Source: Sitta carolinensis
Taxonomy: Eukaryota; Chordata; Aves; Passeriformes; Sittidae
DNA length: 64,000 nt
Assembly: GCA_032173965.1 (NCBI GenBank)
Contig: JAVUNC010000019.1
Location: 6,758,501-6,822,500, forward strand
Reading direction: 5' to 3'
The notes under the pieces are model-generated. The model was not told the origin of the DNA. It saw nothing but the letters and a program-made list of their open reading frames with translations, and searched no databases. The translations under genes were made by a program, and so were the position numbers. Shown piece after piece: positions 24,230-39,200 of the stretch; within the stretch, counting starts at the first letter, position 1; each line of letters begins with the position of its first letter.

Positions 24230-27200
24230 GTGAGCTCACCAGCCGGGGGCTTGGAGCACTGCTCTGGTGGGACCACTGATGGCCAGTCCTGAAGGTCCCT
24301 CTGGCCTGGGAGGGCTCTGTTCAGCGCCAAAGGGGAACACTGGAAGAACACTTGCAAGGAGGGATCCTTGCTGTGGGAGATGTGGAGGGAAGATAACCTC
24401 GGCAACATTTATGATTTTTCATTAGGTATATTTTAGTTGGAAGTTTGCTTCCACCCGTGAACCTGGCTAGCACTACTGTTCCCACTTTGATCTGCTTCTA
24501 GAGGACTTTGTGCAAACCTGAAAAGCTGTTAAATTCTATTGAAGATCTCTGATTTCTGTAATCCGAGCGACTGACTCAGCAACACCTATTTTAAAGTAAT
24601 TGGGACAAGGCAGGAGATGAAGTACGTTTGTGTGCTGATTCCCAGTTGCAATTTAATAGGCAGTTATCATCTGGCATATGGAAGGTTAGAATGGGAGGTG
24701 GAATCACATGCTCAGCTCTTTCATCCTAGGACCTAATTTAGGAAATCTTCCCGTGGTCCAACTGCTCTGTACAGCACTGCTGTGCACCATTTGCTGCTGG
24801 TGCAGCTCCTGGATGAGCTTCGTGCTGCCCTTTTTCTGGGTTTTGCTGAGCACCACGCTATTGCCTGGGGCCTTTGGCTTCCCTGGGCTGGGACAAACCA
24901 GCTCATGTCCCTGAAAGCAGCTCCTCGGGGTGTAGAGACAGTGACTGTGAGACTGTAAAGAGAGAGCACAAAACAACAGGAAAAGATTTATTTGGATGGC
25001 AGATGCGTTAGGGCAGTGAGGGTGTGCTGGAGCTTGGCAGCCTGGTGGCCTTGGCACAGCAGCAGCTGAGGATGCAGCCAGTGTGGATGCTGAAACTCAT
25101 GGATCCCAGAAGGGAAGCACAGTAACCAGGACAGCCTGCAGAGCTGCTAAATGTGGAAAGGCAGGAACCACAGCACATGGATTGGTAGGTGTGGAGGTGC
25201 TGGGTGCAGATATTTGTGTGTCCTCTGTGGAGGTGCCGTTCTCTTCTGCAGAAGCTGCTCCTATTACAGACTGAATGGACTTCTCCTTAGGCAGTTTTCC
25301 TTCAAAAGCTGTGTCTGGTGAGAGTGCAGCTGGTGCTGTGTTTTTTTACTCCAGAACTTTGCTTATGGGTTCACAGAAGGTGGGAATAATCTCTCTTGAA
25401 AGTTGGTTGTATTAGGAAAGTAACTAAAAATGCAAAGGAGAGGAGTTTGTTGCCTCTGTTTCCATTCTGAGAGACAAAAAATAGGGTAACTAAGCATTAG
25501 ACTCACAAAAGACAAACACAGATATTAGAAAGTTCTCTCCAGGGGGATTTTAAAGATGAATAAACTGGAATAAAATGTTATGATACAGTTCTCTTAAGTA
25601 CTAACACCCCAGCGCTTTTGCAGCAGAGACATGTAGGACTTCAAAAGCATACAAAGTGACTTAGAAACCCAAATACCACTGATTTGGAGGCACTGCGCTG
25701 TGGGATGAACATCTATCCTACTCTAATATCCTGAGAGTTATTTCATGTGCAAAGGCACTGATGTACCTTGCCAAAAGCAGAATCTGCTGCTGCTAGTGCT
25801 TGAAGTTTGTCAGGTGAGGCAGGAATTGGAGAATTTCCTTCTATTTTGCTGAACACATGAATACTAAGGTAGTGAATAAAAGTTTTTGTACAATTTGTTT
25901 CAAAAAATTTTATAAGTCCTCTCCATCCCAGCATTTCCCTTCTGAAGAATTGTTTTACAGCAGCCAACCTTTTTCTAGTGTGTTCTTTCCAGGAAGGAAT
26001 AGGATCAAAATCCTTGTCTTTGCCAGAGCTCTTCTTCAAAAATGTAAACCGTCTGCTCATGGCCCAGGGTTCATGACATGAACATTGAAAAGCATTTTGT
26101 TCTTTTATAGAGGCTAAAGCTGCATCACCAGCTGCTTTTCTATGACAAAGGACAAAAGTTGAGACTGTTGACTCAACTGGGTCATTTGGAACAGAAACTC
26201 AGGATTCCAGTGCTGAAGAAGCATCCCCCCCTTTTTTTTTTTCCCTCAGTTTGACCAAAATTTTCACCTGTAGATGTCTCTCAACATGCAGGCTTCACCT
26301 TGCCAGACAAGACACAAGATAAAGGGCAGTGGCATCAAGTGCCTGAGGAGACCAACCAGAAATTCTCAAACATCACCACAACAGCCATGCTGTGTCATGG
26401 TGGCATCAAATTGTGGCCTCGCTTTCCTGACAGAATGAAGCAGGGGTAGAAGAAGCTGCTGAAGCGCAGAGTTTTCTTTTTGTTTACAGAGCTGCAGATA
26501 TTTTGAGTGAAGGGTCAGGAAGCAAATAAAGCTGTGTTTGCATTTCCTAAGTCCTGAAAGGCCAATGCTCTGTCCAGTTGCCTCTGGGAGTTGGTCCCCC
26601 AGGAGGAAGAGGGAGGTATCTGGGGTAGTGATGCCCCAAGCCTGAAGTTTTTCAGTTGGGCACCTTTCACTCATGCAGAAATGTTTGTACAATCTTTGTT
26701 CTTAGGCCACTGCAGTGCTAACTCTAAGGGCAGGTGATCCCAGGTGTTTAAGCTACCTAAACAACTCAGCCAAGAGATACCTATAATTTCCCCAAGAGAG
26801 CCTGTTTCCTACCTGAATACATGTCCCAGAGACTCAGTGCAGTTATATCCTGCTGACAAATCATGGCAAATTTAACCTATATCTGTATTTTTCTCAGCCT
26901 CCACCATTAGCTCCCTCTGACATTAAAATAAATGTGTCTGGAATTGTACCTGTGACTGGCATCTTGGTCCTAATAATCTCTTAGCCTCCATTTACTGTCA
27001 CGCAGTATCTGGTTATTTAAGTGGTAGATAGCAATTTTTACTGCTGTCTTTGTTCCAGATCCAACTGAGCAGTTGAGCAACATGCTGCTTCTATTTTACC
27101 TTGTACATTGTCAAGAGAATTGCCAATTATGCTCAGAGTTTGGAGTCTTCATATCTGGGGGTAATGGATAAAGTAGAGAGAAAACAGCTTGATTTCAGAC

Positions 27201-30200
27201 AGTGGCAGTCAGCAGTGTCAGTCAGAAACAACTTTTTGACTTGTAAACTGATCTTGTTTAATAGGGATGTGCCTGAAAAGGGAGGGAAGGTGGATCAGGA
27301 GGACCAAGACAACATTTGAAATGTCACTTTTCCTAACTCTGCCACAGTTGCAGTTTCCCATCAGTTGGGGACTGCTTCAGGCTGTGTTTGCATCCCCAGG
27401 CCCTCAATCTACGCCATTGGAATGTGCAATCTGTAACAGAGGTTTTGCATGTGGTGCTTCATGCATTACTAGAGGTCAGGCTGAAGGTACCAAATGCAGC
27501 AGGACCTCACAATTAACTGTTCCTTTGGCTCACCAACAGTTCTGAGAAATGGAAAAGAAGTTCTATTTTAGACTGAATAAAGTATTTTCTACAGCTAGGC
27601 TTTTCTGAAGATCAATCAAAGGGAAATTCTCCGTGAAGAATTATGTCAGATTTTAAAAACTGAGATGCTCCTTTTAAAATGTTCAGAACAATTCTATTTC
27701 ATTATTTGCTGCTTTTCCTTCACACAAGCTATTGATTGGAACTGAGGAAGCCATGAAATGATTAACTGTTGCAGAATATGCATTTTTATTCAATTAATGT
27801 TCAGGCTAAAGATTTCTCTCTGTTCTGATCATAGTACATAATGCTGTGCAGATGCAAAAAGAAATTGAAGGAGGATGGTCCAGACAATGTGAATTGTGGT
27901 GATGCTAAACGTGGAATGCTTTACTTCTGCTAACATTGGTTATATTTTCAGATACGATATATGTGAGGGGAGAGAGATTACCACCTGTGCAGCAGTGCCT
28001 TGGCCCTGCACCAGGGGTAGCACTGTGCTTAGTGTGTTGCCCATTGTAAATGTGAAAAATGGTCTGTGATCTTCAGTGCTTTATGAACAAGGCTAAAAAT
28101 GGGCATGGGGTGAAGTTTCTTAAGGCTTTTCTGAGGGTTGCAGACTTCTGCTCCTGTCCTGCCCACCCACCCTTGTCTCTTGGGGACCCTGTAGCTCCCT
28201 TATGGAATGAGGGGATGCTGAGCAGGAGCTGGCATAAGAAGATCTGTCCTCTCATTAGCACAGACAGTTATGTGTCGGGGCAGCTGGAAGAAAAGCTTCA
28301 AGGTGGCTGGTGGAAGTTTGAGGATGAGCATGGGAGGAATCCTGGGGTGCCTCTGATGTGGCTTGTAGGGATATGCATGGTGAAAGGACTGAAAGAGCCA
28401 ACATGGGCTTTGTCTGCATCAACAGTCTGTTCAGAGCATCAGGGCACGGACTCCTTGGGTGTTGTCTCAGGTGTCTGGGGTCAGGTGATGAGAAAAGTAG
28501 TGTCCAAAAGAATTCCTTAGGTGGGAGGCACAGAGAGGCAGTGTGAACTCAGGCAAGGCATACACCTTGTTCTCACAGCAGAGCCCTGTGCTACTGCACT
28601 CAGCACCTAAAAACATTGGAGAAAATTATACTCATTGAGCCAATGCTTGTTAGCTGGGAAAAGTGATCCATGATTTGAATCACTCGCTTTGTAAAAGGGC
28701 TTGCTCATGCTATTAATTCCCTTCCTCTGTCCCTTCTCAAAGAAAACATAACCACCTTTCAAGAGCAGAGTATCTATGGTTATCCTGCATAGCTTTTGGT
28801 GATTATTTGTTCCGTGGCCTGTTACTTATTTCCCAGAAATTTCCAAGAATTAGCATCAGCATTAAAGAATTTTGAATCCAGTAACTGACTTTAAAAAAGA
28901 ATTTTGAAGTTAGCCTCTTTCTAGACGGATAAACTGAGCTGGATTTCCTACTTCATCAGCCTTTGCCTGTCTGTAGCTGGAGGGGACTTAAAAACAGATT
29001 TCATTCAGGCAAGAATTTAGACAACAATTTGAAGTTAACTCAATAATGTGTCTCTGATAAAAGAGGGGGGAAATGAAGAAAAACCTTAAAAAAAAAAAAA
29101 AAAAAAAAAAGAAAAGGTGAAAGAAATGCAGGTTGTCACACAAGCTGCTTTAATGAGGAAAGTTACGGGAGATGTGTGGCAGCGAGGGACAGTGGTGTCC
29201 TGCAGGTCTGTCACTTTGGGGCCAGTCCCTGGCATGAGCCAAAGCTGCTCACCAGCTGTTTGTGGTGGAGTTCACAGCTTCAGTCTTTCCCAGGGGCCAG
29301 GAGGCTCTTGGATCCTGTTCAGTATTTCTCTGTGATGAAAATCCAAATCAATCAGCCTGGTTCTCTCCGAGTGCAATCAGGGTAATTGAAGGGGAGCAGC
29401 ATCCCCAGGCTGCCATTGTCTCAGCCCTTGCCTACTCAGCTGATTGCTCCTGACCTCCACTCAGAGTTCACCCCTGTGGGCCAGGGAAGCTGCAGTGCAT
29501 CACCAGCTATTATGTCTGTCTTTCTGCAAGATGGAAATGTTTATTTGCATCGAATTTCCTGACTCCGTTGATCTTTGGGGAGAGCTGGTTGTGAGGGGGA
29601 ATTTGTGCATCCTGGGTGGATTGGAAAGCAGCTCTGCTGGGATGGTCTGCTGCCTGCCCTGCTTCCCTGTTTCTCAGGCAGGATTATATGGCTCTGATGG
29701 CTGGAGGGTGGTTGGTAACACTGTGGTACTTCCAGATTTTACTGTATGATCCCAGGGGGAGGTTCCAAGACCTCTAAGGAAACTGCCTCTCAAAGGCTCA
29801 GTTACTCAGGACTGCTTTCCTCGTTCACCTCCTTTGTCTTTGCCTCCTTTGTATTAGCAATGAGCCACACAAAGCAAACAGGTTTCAGGTAAAACCTGAG
29901 CTGGTTTCTGTTTTTGTCTGGTTGTTGATGTCAGTCCATCCTCTGGCAGGACTTAGCTTTCACATTTGTGTGCTCCACACCCGTGTGGAGTCTGGTGAAC
30001 TCATTCTTCCAATGCAAAAGAGAACTGGAGCAGAGGATGGCTTTTATAAGCAACCAATGCATTTGTATTGAAATCAGGCAATTAAGAATTGAGCTATTCT
30101 GCTGTAAAGCAGGGAATTGAGTTCTGTCAGTGCAAGCAAACCCCTTGAGTGTAGTCTGATTTTTCCTATTAATTTTGGCTTGCTTAGTTATTAGCTCTCC

Positions 30201-33200
30201 CTCTCTGATCCATTGGAGACAAGTCATTTGCACATCAAATCTTTGCTGTGGCCCAACACAGCTTATATTGTGTGGGTTGGAAAAGACCTTTAAAATCATA
30301 GAGTCCAACCACTAATCCAGCATTGCCAAGCCACCATGTCCCCCTGCACCACATCTACATGTCTTTTAAATACCTCCAGGGAGGTGACTCTCCCACTTCT
30401 GTGACAAGGATGCTTGGCCACCCTTTCAGTGAATTATTTTTTCCTAATATCCAGGATATACCTGCCCTGGCACAACCTGAGGCTGTTTCCTCTTTTTCTC
30501 TCACTTTTTACCTGGGAGAGGAGACTCTGTAGCTCCTACCTGGTTACCACGTCCTTTCAGGCAGCTGTGGAGAGTCATCCCCCTGAGCCTCCTTTTCTTC
30601 AGGCTAAAGCAACCCAGCTCCCTCATCCACTTCTCATAACACTTGTGCTCCAGACCCTCCACTGACTTTGTCCTTTGTCCTGCCCTCCCTCGTTTTCCCA
30701 CCTCTCTTATTTCTGTGGAGGTTTCCTGTGGTTATGGGATGTACTACAGTGGTGTGGCCTCCTCAGCACACTGCTGGGCAGTGCCTTCAGCCCAGGGAAC
30801 TGTGGTATTGTTTTTATTTCTTAATCCACAGCAACACTATTACAGGCACAGCAGTGCTGCTGAATTAACATTTGTCCAGCTGAGAACAGTTTGGCTTTCA
30901 ATAAATAGCAGCCTTTTTATTTGACATAATTTGTGTGTGTGAACAGGGAGCACCATGGCTCATGATGGCAGGATGTGTGAGGATGGTGGGGCTGCAGCAG
31001 GGGGGAGCAGCACAAATGTAGCTGAAGGGAAGGACGTGGACCTGTGGCAGGAACAGAAACAGAGCTGGGATTTTGTTTTAGGGTTAAGGTGAACTGACCA
31101 GGAGGAGGTGGCTCTGCAAACAGCCCCACCCTCAGTGGCCTTGTGCCTGCACTCAGGACTATGCTGGGCCAGTGGGGAAACGAGTGGGAAAGTGGCCAGC
31201 ACCCAACCAGAGCAGCCTGCAGCCAGACTGGCTTAGGAAATCCCACCTCAGGCTTCCAATTTTTCTCAGAACTGTTTGACTGTGTCCTTTGCATGTCTGC
31301 ATGTGGTCTACATCTACACTACTCACCTCCAGCTCCTTCTGGGGACTTGTTCATCCCTAAAAATTTCAAGCAATTAAAAAAAGATTTAGAGATAAATGCA
31401 TGTACAGGACACTTTCCTTCTACCTCTCAGATTAATTCTCTATCTTGCCCTTTAGATGAACAGTACTTCTGTGGTAAGACCATGCTCTAGAGGATGAACT
31501 GGTTTGAACTAGAACTTCTTTCCTTTTGAATACATAATGAAGTCTTCAGTGGGCCAGAGAAAGTGAGTGATGAGAGCTTTGTCCTGGGGGATGAGTTCAG
31601 GCAGAGTGCTTGACTCACAGCCCATATGGTTGCCTTCATTGCTGGGCTCATAGATACTCTGAGAAGAGAACATGTGGCTCCCTGAGCTCCCTCTTCTTTC
31701 CCCTCCAGCTAAAACTGAAAAGCCTCTGTGAAAATGCCACAAAGCCTCATCAGTGAAACAGGGCACTGCTTCTGGACAGACTTATACTTAAAACTGTGGT
31801 TCCTCTATTTGTCATGCAATTTGAGCAGTAGGAAATAGTTGGGCTTGCACATTTTGTGTAGTGGTAAGTACATGTTTAGCTGTGCTTTGCAATAATAGAC
31901 AATATGGTGTTTTATGACAGCTGTATTCTTGCCTTTGAAGGAAGAGGAGCTAATTGGAGACTTCCTTTCCTCCCAGTTGAAAAGGTCCAGCTTTCCAGAG
32001 CACTGCACCCATCACAATTATGTCCTCTCTGTGCTCTGTCAGGAGCCCTCTGTGGGTTCAGACAGCTGCTGAGCAGCTCCTTCCCCTGGCTAGTGGAAAC
32101 ACCACACTCTGTATTGTGTCTCAGTTACTGCCTTGGAGTCTGTGGGGAGTGCAAACTCCTGGAAGCAGAGCTCTTGTGCTGTGGGTGGTGGGGAATACAG
32201 CATTGGAGTGTTCTCTCTGACAGCCACAGAGATGTCTGTGTGCACAGTCGAGGCGTGTTGGCTGGGGCTGACTTCAGATTATGTCTTTTCTGGGTTTAGA
32301 CTAAATTGCCAGTTTCTCTCAGCAAGGAGCCTGCTTAGTGACTCAGCTCATCCCTGTTTGCTCACTGGGGATTCTGACACCTTGGGGGGCACTAGAATAT
32401 TTGGTAAGGCATCTAATGGGCTGGGTTTTCACCCTGTCCCCAGAACAGGCTTTCAGGATCCACAGAGCACTGATGAGCTTTATCATCCTGGCACGGAGCA
32501 GAGCATCCTCCCTTCCTTGGGGATTCCATAAAGACACCACTGCTTTCCTGTTAGTTTCAGTCTCATGCTTCTGGATGGTGCTTACCCCTGTAGCAGCCAT
32601 GCACTGTAGCCCAGCCACCCTGCTTCTGGGAACTCGGACTTCAAAGCCCGCAAAAATGATGGAGGAAACAAAAATACCCATTCCTTGATGCTGTTGGCTT
32701 TCTGGGATGACTACAAGCAAGTCAGATACACACAAAAACAAGTTCAAAGCCTTGCTATACAGTTTAATCTTTCCTGCTTGTGGAAAGTTTTGAGTTCACT
32801 CCGGTGAGAGGCACAAACTACTCTGGGAAATGGAGGTAGGGAAAAGACAAGTCTGTGATGGATGTAGAGCAAAAGGGAGAAGAGCTCAATGCTGCTTCCT
32901 CCTTATACAATGAGGAACCTCTGCTGTTGGTGGCCACGTGTCTTAGGCCTTCTCCCATGCCATGGGTAAATCTCTAGCTGTAAATCCCCAAAGTCTGGGA
33001 TAGGTGGGGATGGCTGTAGGACAGCATTTCTCAAGGAATTTGCTTGCCGAGGCTGCTCCCCCCCATGTCAGCAGTGCTATGGGAGCATGATCTGCCCACC
33101 AGCCTGGAGCAGAGACGTTGCATTGCATCTTTTCCTGACAGGGAAACTTTTTAGAGGGGTTTGATCACCGTGAAGGCATTTCAGAAAGCTGACAGCATTT

Positions 33201-36200
33201 GCTAATGCTGAGCTCACACAACCGCGCAAGTCATGAGTCACATTGTGAGCTGGTCTCATTTTTGTGCAGCATGTCAGATCAGTTGGGGAGAAGGAATGCC
33301 AGAGCCTGTTCAGGGAAGGGCTGCTGTGTTATTTTTCTTACCAGGACTTTTTTTTTTTTTCCCTTTATCTCTTCGTTTTCTTACATGTGTGATGACTTGC
33401 CTATTTCAGGCTGATTGCTCTTTCCAAACAGAGCCTTACTGCAGTGGAGAGTGCCAAGGGTTACTCATGGGGCATGGTGAGCCTGTTCCTTCCTGAGCAC
33501 TCAGATATCCCAGGCCAATAGCAGACATGGCTGCGAGAATGGTTCACATTTCTGTGTGCAAAGCCAAACTCTGAAGTGCTTCCCCCTTCACTGCCCAAGC
33601 AAGACTCTCAAGGAAAATTCCCCCTGAATCAAAAATGTCAGCCAGCCCGATGGGATTTTGCAGACAGAGATTAAGCTCTTTCTATATCTTCCTCACCAGA
33701 GTGAAGAAAAGCAGCCCAGGCTGACCTGTATTAGACCTGAATGGAAACACAAAAGGTTCAGAGTGTAAAATGCTCCCAGACCCACTGCTGAGCTGAAGTA
33801 TAGACCCTGTTTCACTTTGCTGTGTGTCTCTGCCCTGCTGTGCCCCAGGAATCTGCATGATTTCACTGCCAAGCTCAGAGCTGTCTCTGAAAGGTGTTAG
33901 TAGCATTAGAGAAACCCAAATGAAAACTCAGGGAGCACCCACCGCCAAGTCCTCTACCCTAGGAATATCTGAGCTGATTAAAGAAGAGATGACTGTGTGT
34001 CTCCTCTGGTTTTGTTGGTGGCAGGCAGCAAAACATCAGGGCTCAAGAAAAGCAGTTTTCAGATGTGGGAAAGGCAGGCAAGGTCTTCAAGGGGCAGGAA
34101 CGCATTTCTGACAAAGGCTGGGTACTCACACTGTTCTTTGCATTTTCTTTCCCCCAGGAACTTCAGCGAAATCCGTATTTGATCATGGATGGAGTTAGCA
34201 GATTTGATATCATGCAAGGAGAAATAGGTAAGGTGATATGCTTGATTTGGAAGACATCTGCACCAAGCAATGACCTGTGACTGCTTTGCCATGTTCCAGG
34301 TGCTCAGTGGGAAGATGTGGACCATGGCAGCTGCAGTAAACAATCAGTGCAGGTCAATCTAGACTGGCACAAGTCCACACACAACTTATTGCAGATATTT
34401 AACATGATTCCCAAATGCAGAAGCTCAAATCTTTATTACTTTTGTCTGGCATCTGCCTTCTGTCTGTGTAAGACCGAGCTTAGAAATGGAGATCCAGCTG
34501 AGATCAGGCAGATGCTTGTAGAAGGGTCAAATACAGTTAAGTGTAAGTAGGTAAGTAGGCACAGCTCCAGCTTCTGTAGGGCTGAATTTTCTTTTCATCC
34601 TAATGTCTTCATTTGACTGTCAGTGTTTTCTTTCTTGTGGATATTTCTGTTCAACTCCTCCAATACTTACCTGGTATCAGAATATGTATCTGCACCCTGC
34701 GTCACTTCCATCTTATACTCCTTGACCATGTTTGTGTTTAGGAGCAGCTCTGCTCCCATGTAGAAAGAAATGCCTTCCCATTTCACACTCCACTGAGAAG
34801 TTTGAAGGTTTCTTAAAGAGGGTTCTGGACTGCAAGTCTCAACATGACTGCAAAAGATAGCAGCAGTCTGAAAGTAGAAAAGGGTGGCTGGGTGACAGCA
34901 AGTTTCCCAGTGGACATTGCTGGTGAATGCTGGGCAGTGCTTCAGCATTTTGGAGGGTGAAAAGGAGACAGAAGATTGTTGCTTGCTTTTAGCGAAGTGG
35001 TTCTTAGACGCTGCAGCCCATTCTCTTTCTAAAGAGTCAGCTGTAACCCGGAACAGCAAGTAACTGATTGAATGCACTGGATTCTTCCCTCCCCTGAGGT
35101 GACTGCTGGATGCTGGCTGCCCTGGGCTCCCTGACACTGCGACAACAGTTTTTGGAGAATGTTTTACCAAAGGACCAAGGATTCCAGGACGCTTATGCTG
35201 GGATTTTTCATTTCCGGGTATGTATTCCCTGTGGCATTGGTACCACTTATGCTTGGCTGGTTGGATTGCAAAGGGGTCCAAGCTGCAGCCCCACATCTCA
35301 ACATCCTTGAATGCTTTGGTTCTTCAATGCTGACTCCCAACTTGGAACTTTGCAGAAAATCCTGAATTTTTTAATGATTCCTTGTGCTCCAGGTGGTGCA
35401 ATTGCACTTCAGGGAATTTGGTTCCCTTTCCTGAAAGTTATGACTGCAAAGGCAGTGGTACCCACTGCTCAGATAGATTTGTGTACGAATATGTTTTAAA
35501 TGGCATTCTGGTGGCTGCTTTGATTTGGGCAGTCTGTTATGGCTGTCATCTCACCTGCACTATCCATTTGGGCTCATTTTCTGTTTCCCCACTTCACCTT
35601 GCCCTTTTAGCTCATTGAAATGGCTGGAAATTACAAATCCTTGGAGACAGATAAGAGGAGCAGGCTTTTGATATTTTGAAAAGAGATTTGTTTCAGAGAG
35701 AGGAACAAGGCTTTTTAGTAAATCTCACTTTCTACCAAGTCTTAAAATTGTCTGAATCTCCCAGAGAGTGACTTGGGTAGCAACTGGCAGGCTCTGCTTG
35801 TTTGTGTCTGAAGTAAACAAATATCTGGTGGGATTAGAAGAGTTTGCAACACCATTAAACTCCAGAAGCTAAAGTGGATGTGGAGAAAATCAGGATAAAC
35901 TCAGCCATTCCTCATTCCCCTTATTTCATAAATCTCTTTTGTTTTATGCAGTCCAGCACCAAACAAAGAGCTCTGGCAGTGAAACTTCTCTGACCTCCTA
36001 GGCTCTTTTGGAGCAGTACCAGGAGGATTATCTTGTGGACAGTCTAAATTTTCCTCTGTTCCTTTGCTTCTTAGAATACCAGATGTTTCTATCTTGGCCC
36101 ATTTCCAGCATACACTGACACACTGTATGAGATAAACCAGCTGAAGGGACACCAGTCTGCTCAAAACACATTAAAAGGATGCAAGCTAGATTGTCTTTCA

Positions 36201-39200
36201 TGGGAGCTTTGAAAAGATTAGTTAGGTGCAATCCTTAAATCTTAAGCAGTATAAATACCTTACAGTATTTGAAAATGTTTTCCCTGTCATCTCATCTGCA
36301 AATCAATGCAACTGTTTCTGGCTTTCCTTGAGCAATAAACCCCTGAGAAAGCTCCTCTGAATGGAAATGCTTCTCTGCAATGCCTTTCAATTATTCCATC
36401 AAAGATATTTTACTGCCATCCACAGGCTGAGCCACCAGTCCTCAGTTCGGTGAAGATTCGCAAACAAGGCATATCATATGCTAATATAAAAATTTTAGCT
36501 TATAACTTTTTCCCCACCATTTTGGAACTGGAGCATGTTGCCTTCTCAGGAATACAAGGGGCTGCTCCAGTGTTCCTGTACAGCACGAGCTCATCAGCTG
36601 CAGGAGTCAAGGGTGTTAAGCACTTTGGCAGCAGTAGTTTAGATGGGGAATGTTTTTATCTAGGGAATAATTACAGTGATGTTATTTCCCCAGGCATTAA
36701 GTTCGTCCCATGTTTATATAGGAATCCCTTTCTCTGTCACAGAAGCTGTGGTGCCTATGAGGAGGCAGAGTGTCACTCCTTGTGACAGTGAGGAGCAGCA
36801 CCTGAACTTGGGAAAAACCCAGAAGTATTCTCCAGGGGACCACAGGGGTTAGTGCACATCAGCTCACAACTGGAGGGATCTGCCCTGGGTGTTAATGTCC
36901 CTGCTCTGAGGAAGAAATGGATGAAATCTTTAAAGACCATAAATGGTCAAAACCTCAGTTTCAGGAAACATCCAAAAAGTGCTTTTTAATACCCTATAAG
37001 CTAACACAGGTGTTAGTTGATAGACACGCAATTTTCTCCTTTCTTGATTCCAGAACTGGATTTTTTTAAGATCTCTGTTTGGGAAGGAAAAAAGGAGGCA
37101 AAATAACCACACAGCATTCCCCCTTTCACCATCAGGATCCTAGATGTGTTGTTGTCATCCTGGGACTGTCCATTTCTTTTTTCTCTTCTTAGGCTAAGGA
37201 AAAGAAAGTCCTGATGTAAAAGGCTTATCATAAATGTGGAAGTGAAGAACTTTCCTCTTTGCATCCTGCCTAAATAGCAATTCTTGGCTTTATTTACTAC
37301 CACATTCACAGCTGCAGTACTTAAATCCTATAAAGGTATATAAAGAAATTTCCCGAAGCCAGACTCAAGCCAAAAAGTGACCCTCTCTGAAAGTAGGAGG
37401 ATGGCTGCTCCTGCGCTACCCTTGTTCTTTTAGAGCACTCTAGGACTTCCCAGGTGGTTTCTTTTTCCTGTTGTGGCTTCTCCTGTTCTTGTGAGCTCAG
37501 ATGATACCACCATCTGAAGGTCTGTGGCAGTCAGGACAAAGCAGCAGTTCTCCAGCTGAAGAAAAACACAGTGTTGATTCAGAGGGCCTCCAAGATGGAG
37601 CTCCCTACCAGACATGGCCAAGGAATTTGGCTTTTGGAAAAACATCCCTCAGTGGGTTTGGACTGCATTTATCCCCAAAGCAAGTTCCATACGTTCTCCT
37701 TATTTACCTGTTGTGTTTGCACATGAAGCACCGTGGGGAGGTGTGGCTGGATGTCACACCTTTTCTCCATACACACCTGCTCCTAGGTGTTGGCTGGTGA
37801 CAGAAGGGCTCCTTAGGTGGCTGAAAGGACAGTTCCTTTTGGACTGACCTTTTGCCTGTCTCTCCTTTGGGCAGACACAGCCAGTGGAAGGCTTTTATTC
37901 CTCAAGCCCCCTCCTGCCAAAATCAAGCAGAAGCCTCAGATCTCTCCTGGAGCTCAAATTAGAGGTTCCAACCCTCTCACCTCCTGCCACCACTAATGTA
38001 GGGAGGGAGAGGCCTGGGTGAGGCAGAATGTAAGGAGGATCAGACCTGCTTTCAGCTGAGCAGCCTGTAAGCTGCTTTTCTGCTGGGCAGATCTGGTCTT
38101 GTGCTTTTCTACCAGAACAGCTCATTTTGGGGTTTTTCATTGACCAAAGCTGTTGAAATAAAATCATGCTAGACTAAATCTATTGCTGGCATACTTCCAC
38201 TGGAGTTCTTAGCATTACTGCAAATAAGAGCTTGGCCTCTTATGATTTCGAATCATGCTAAGCTACATTAATCTGCTAATGACTCTGGAAATGGCTCCTT
38301 TAGTTCATCCCCACAGATCTTTATTCCTGTCTTTTCCCTTGAAAAGTTTCATCAGCTGGATCAGCTGGAGAAACACCTGCTCTGTCCACATGCTGGAGAG
38401 ACTGCCTGTGTCCTTTGCATCCATCAAGGAGATGGATAACACCTCAAAACAGTCTTTAGTCACTACATTGTCTCTGTCCATGACAGCGTGTCAGAGTCTT
38501 AATTGAAACACAGAGGAAAGAAAATTTAGAGGCTGGAACTTGACAAAGTCTCTCTGGCCAAGAGCTGCACTGTGGGGAAAAATCCAAGTGTGGCTGAGGC
38601 ATGAGGCTGATGGAATCCACCTGCTGATCATTCTTTATCTTCTTGAAATCTTGCTGTTGCCTAAGAATATTAGCATTTAACGTATTGAATCGCTCCTCCC
38701 ACTGATTACAGGAGTAGCTATACTCCCCATGAACTTTCCAGCCATTTGGTAGCTTGTTGAACAATGGGGACCATTAGCCTGAGGCAATTCAGGACAGAAC
38801 TTGCACATATCCCTGCTTTAGATTAATTCTTGTGCTAGTTCAGGAGTATTTTTCTTGGCACGGGCATTAGTGCTTAAAAGAGGCTCATTATTTTATTTTC
38901 TCTCTCTCTTTTTAAAAATACACATATTTTTTATTTTATTTGTTTCCAGTTCTGGCAATATGGAGAATGGGTGGATGTAGTGATAGACGACCGGCTGCCA
39001 TTCCTAAATGGAAGATACCTGTCTGTCCACCCCCGAACTTCAAATGAATTCTGGCCATCCTTACTGGAAAAAGCATATGCCAAGTAAATATACCTGCTCT
39101 GCTCTTCCACCCCATGCTGGATGCTTTCTGTGGGTGGTTTCACCCTCTGCCTTGTGCAAAGCACACAGGAAGGAGTCCAGGCTGGCAGCTGCCTACATGG

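Larger units (their letters stand above)
24230..34157 (+). other. CAPN13: CAPN13-like intron 1 (9.9 kb)
   Basis: GTGAGC...CCCCCAG, phase 0. It is the largest intron in the gene and contains the CR1 tail at 30262-30700 and a poly(A) tract at 29089-29110. A long first coding intron often carries enhancers, but I cannot point to one. No open frame in it is supported as an exon. Confidence 0.85.

Noticed and set aside
34667..35296. 209-codon open frame on the minus strand
   Set aside because: It overlaps exon 3 of the calpain on the opposite strand, has no recognisable family motif, and has no spliced continuation.
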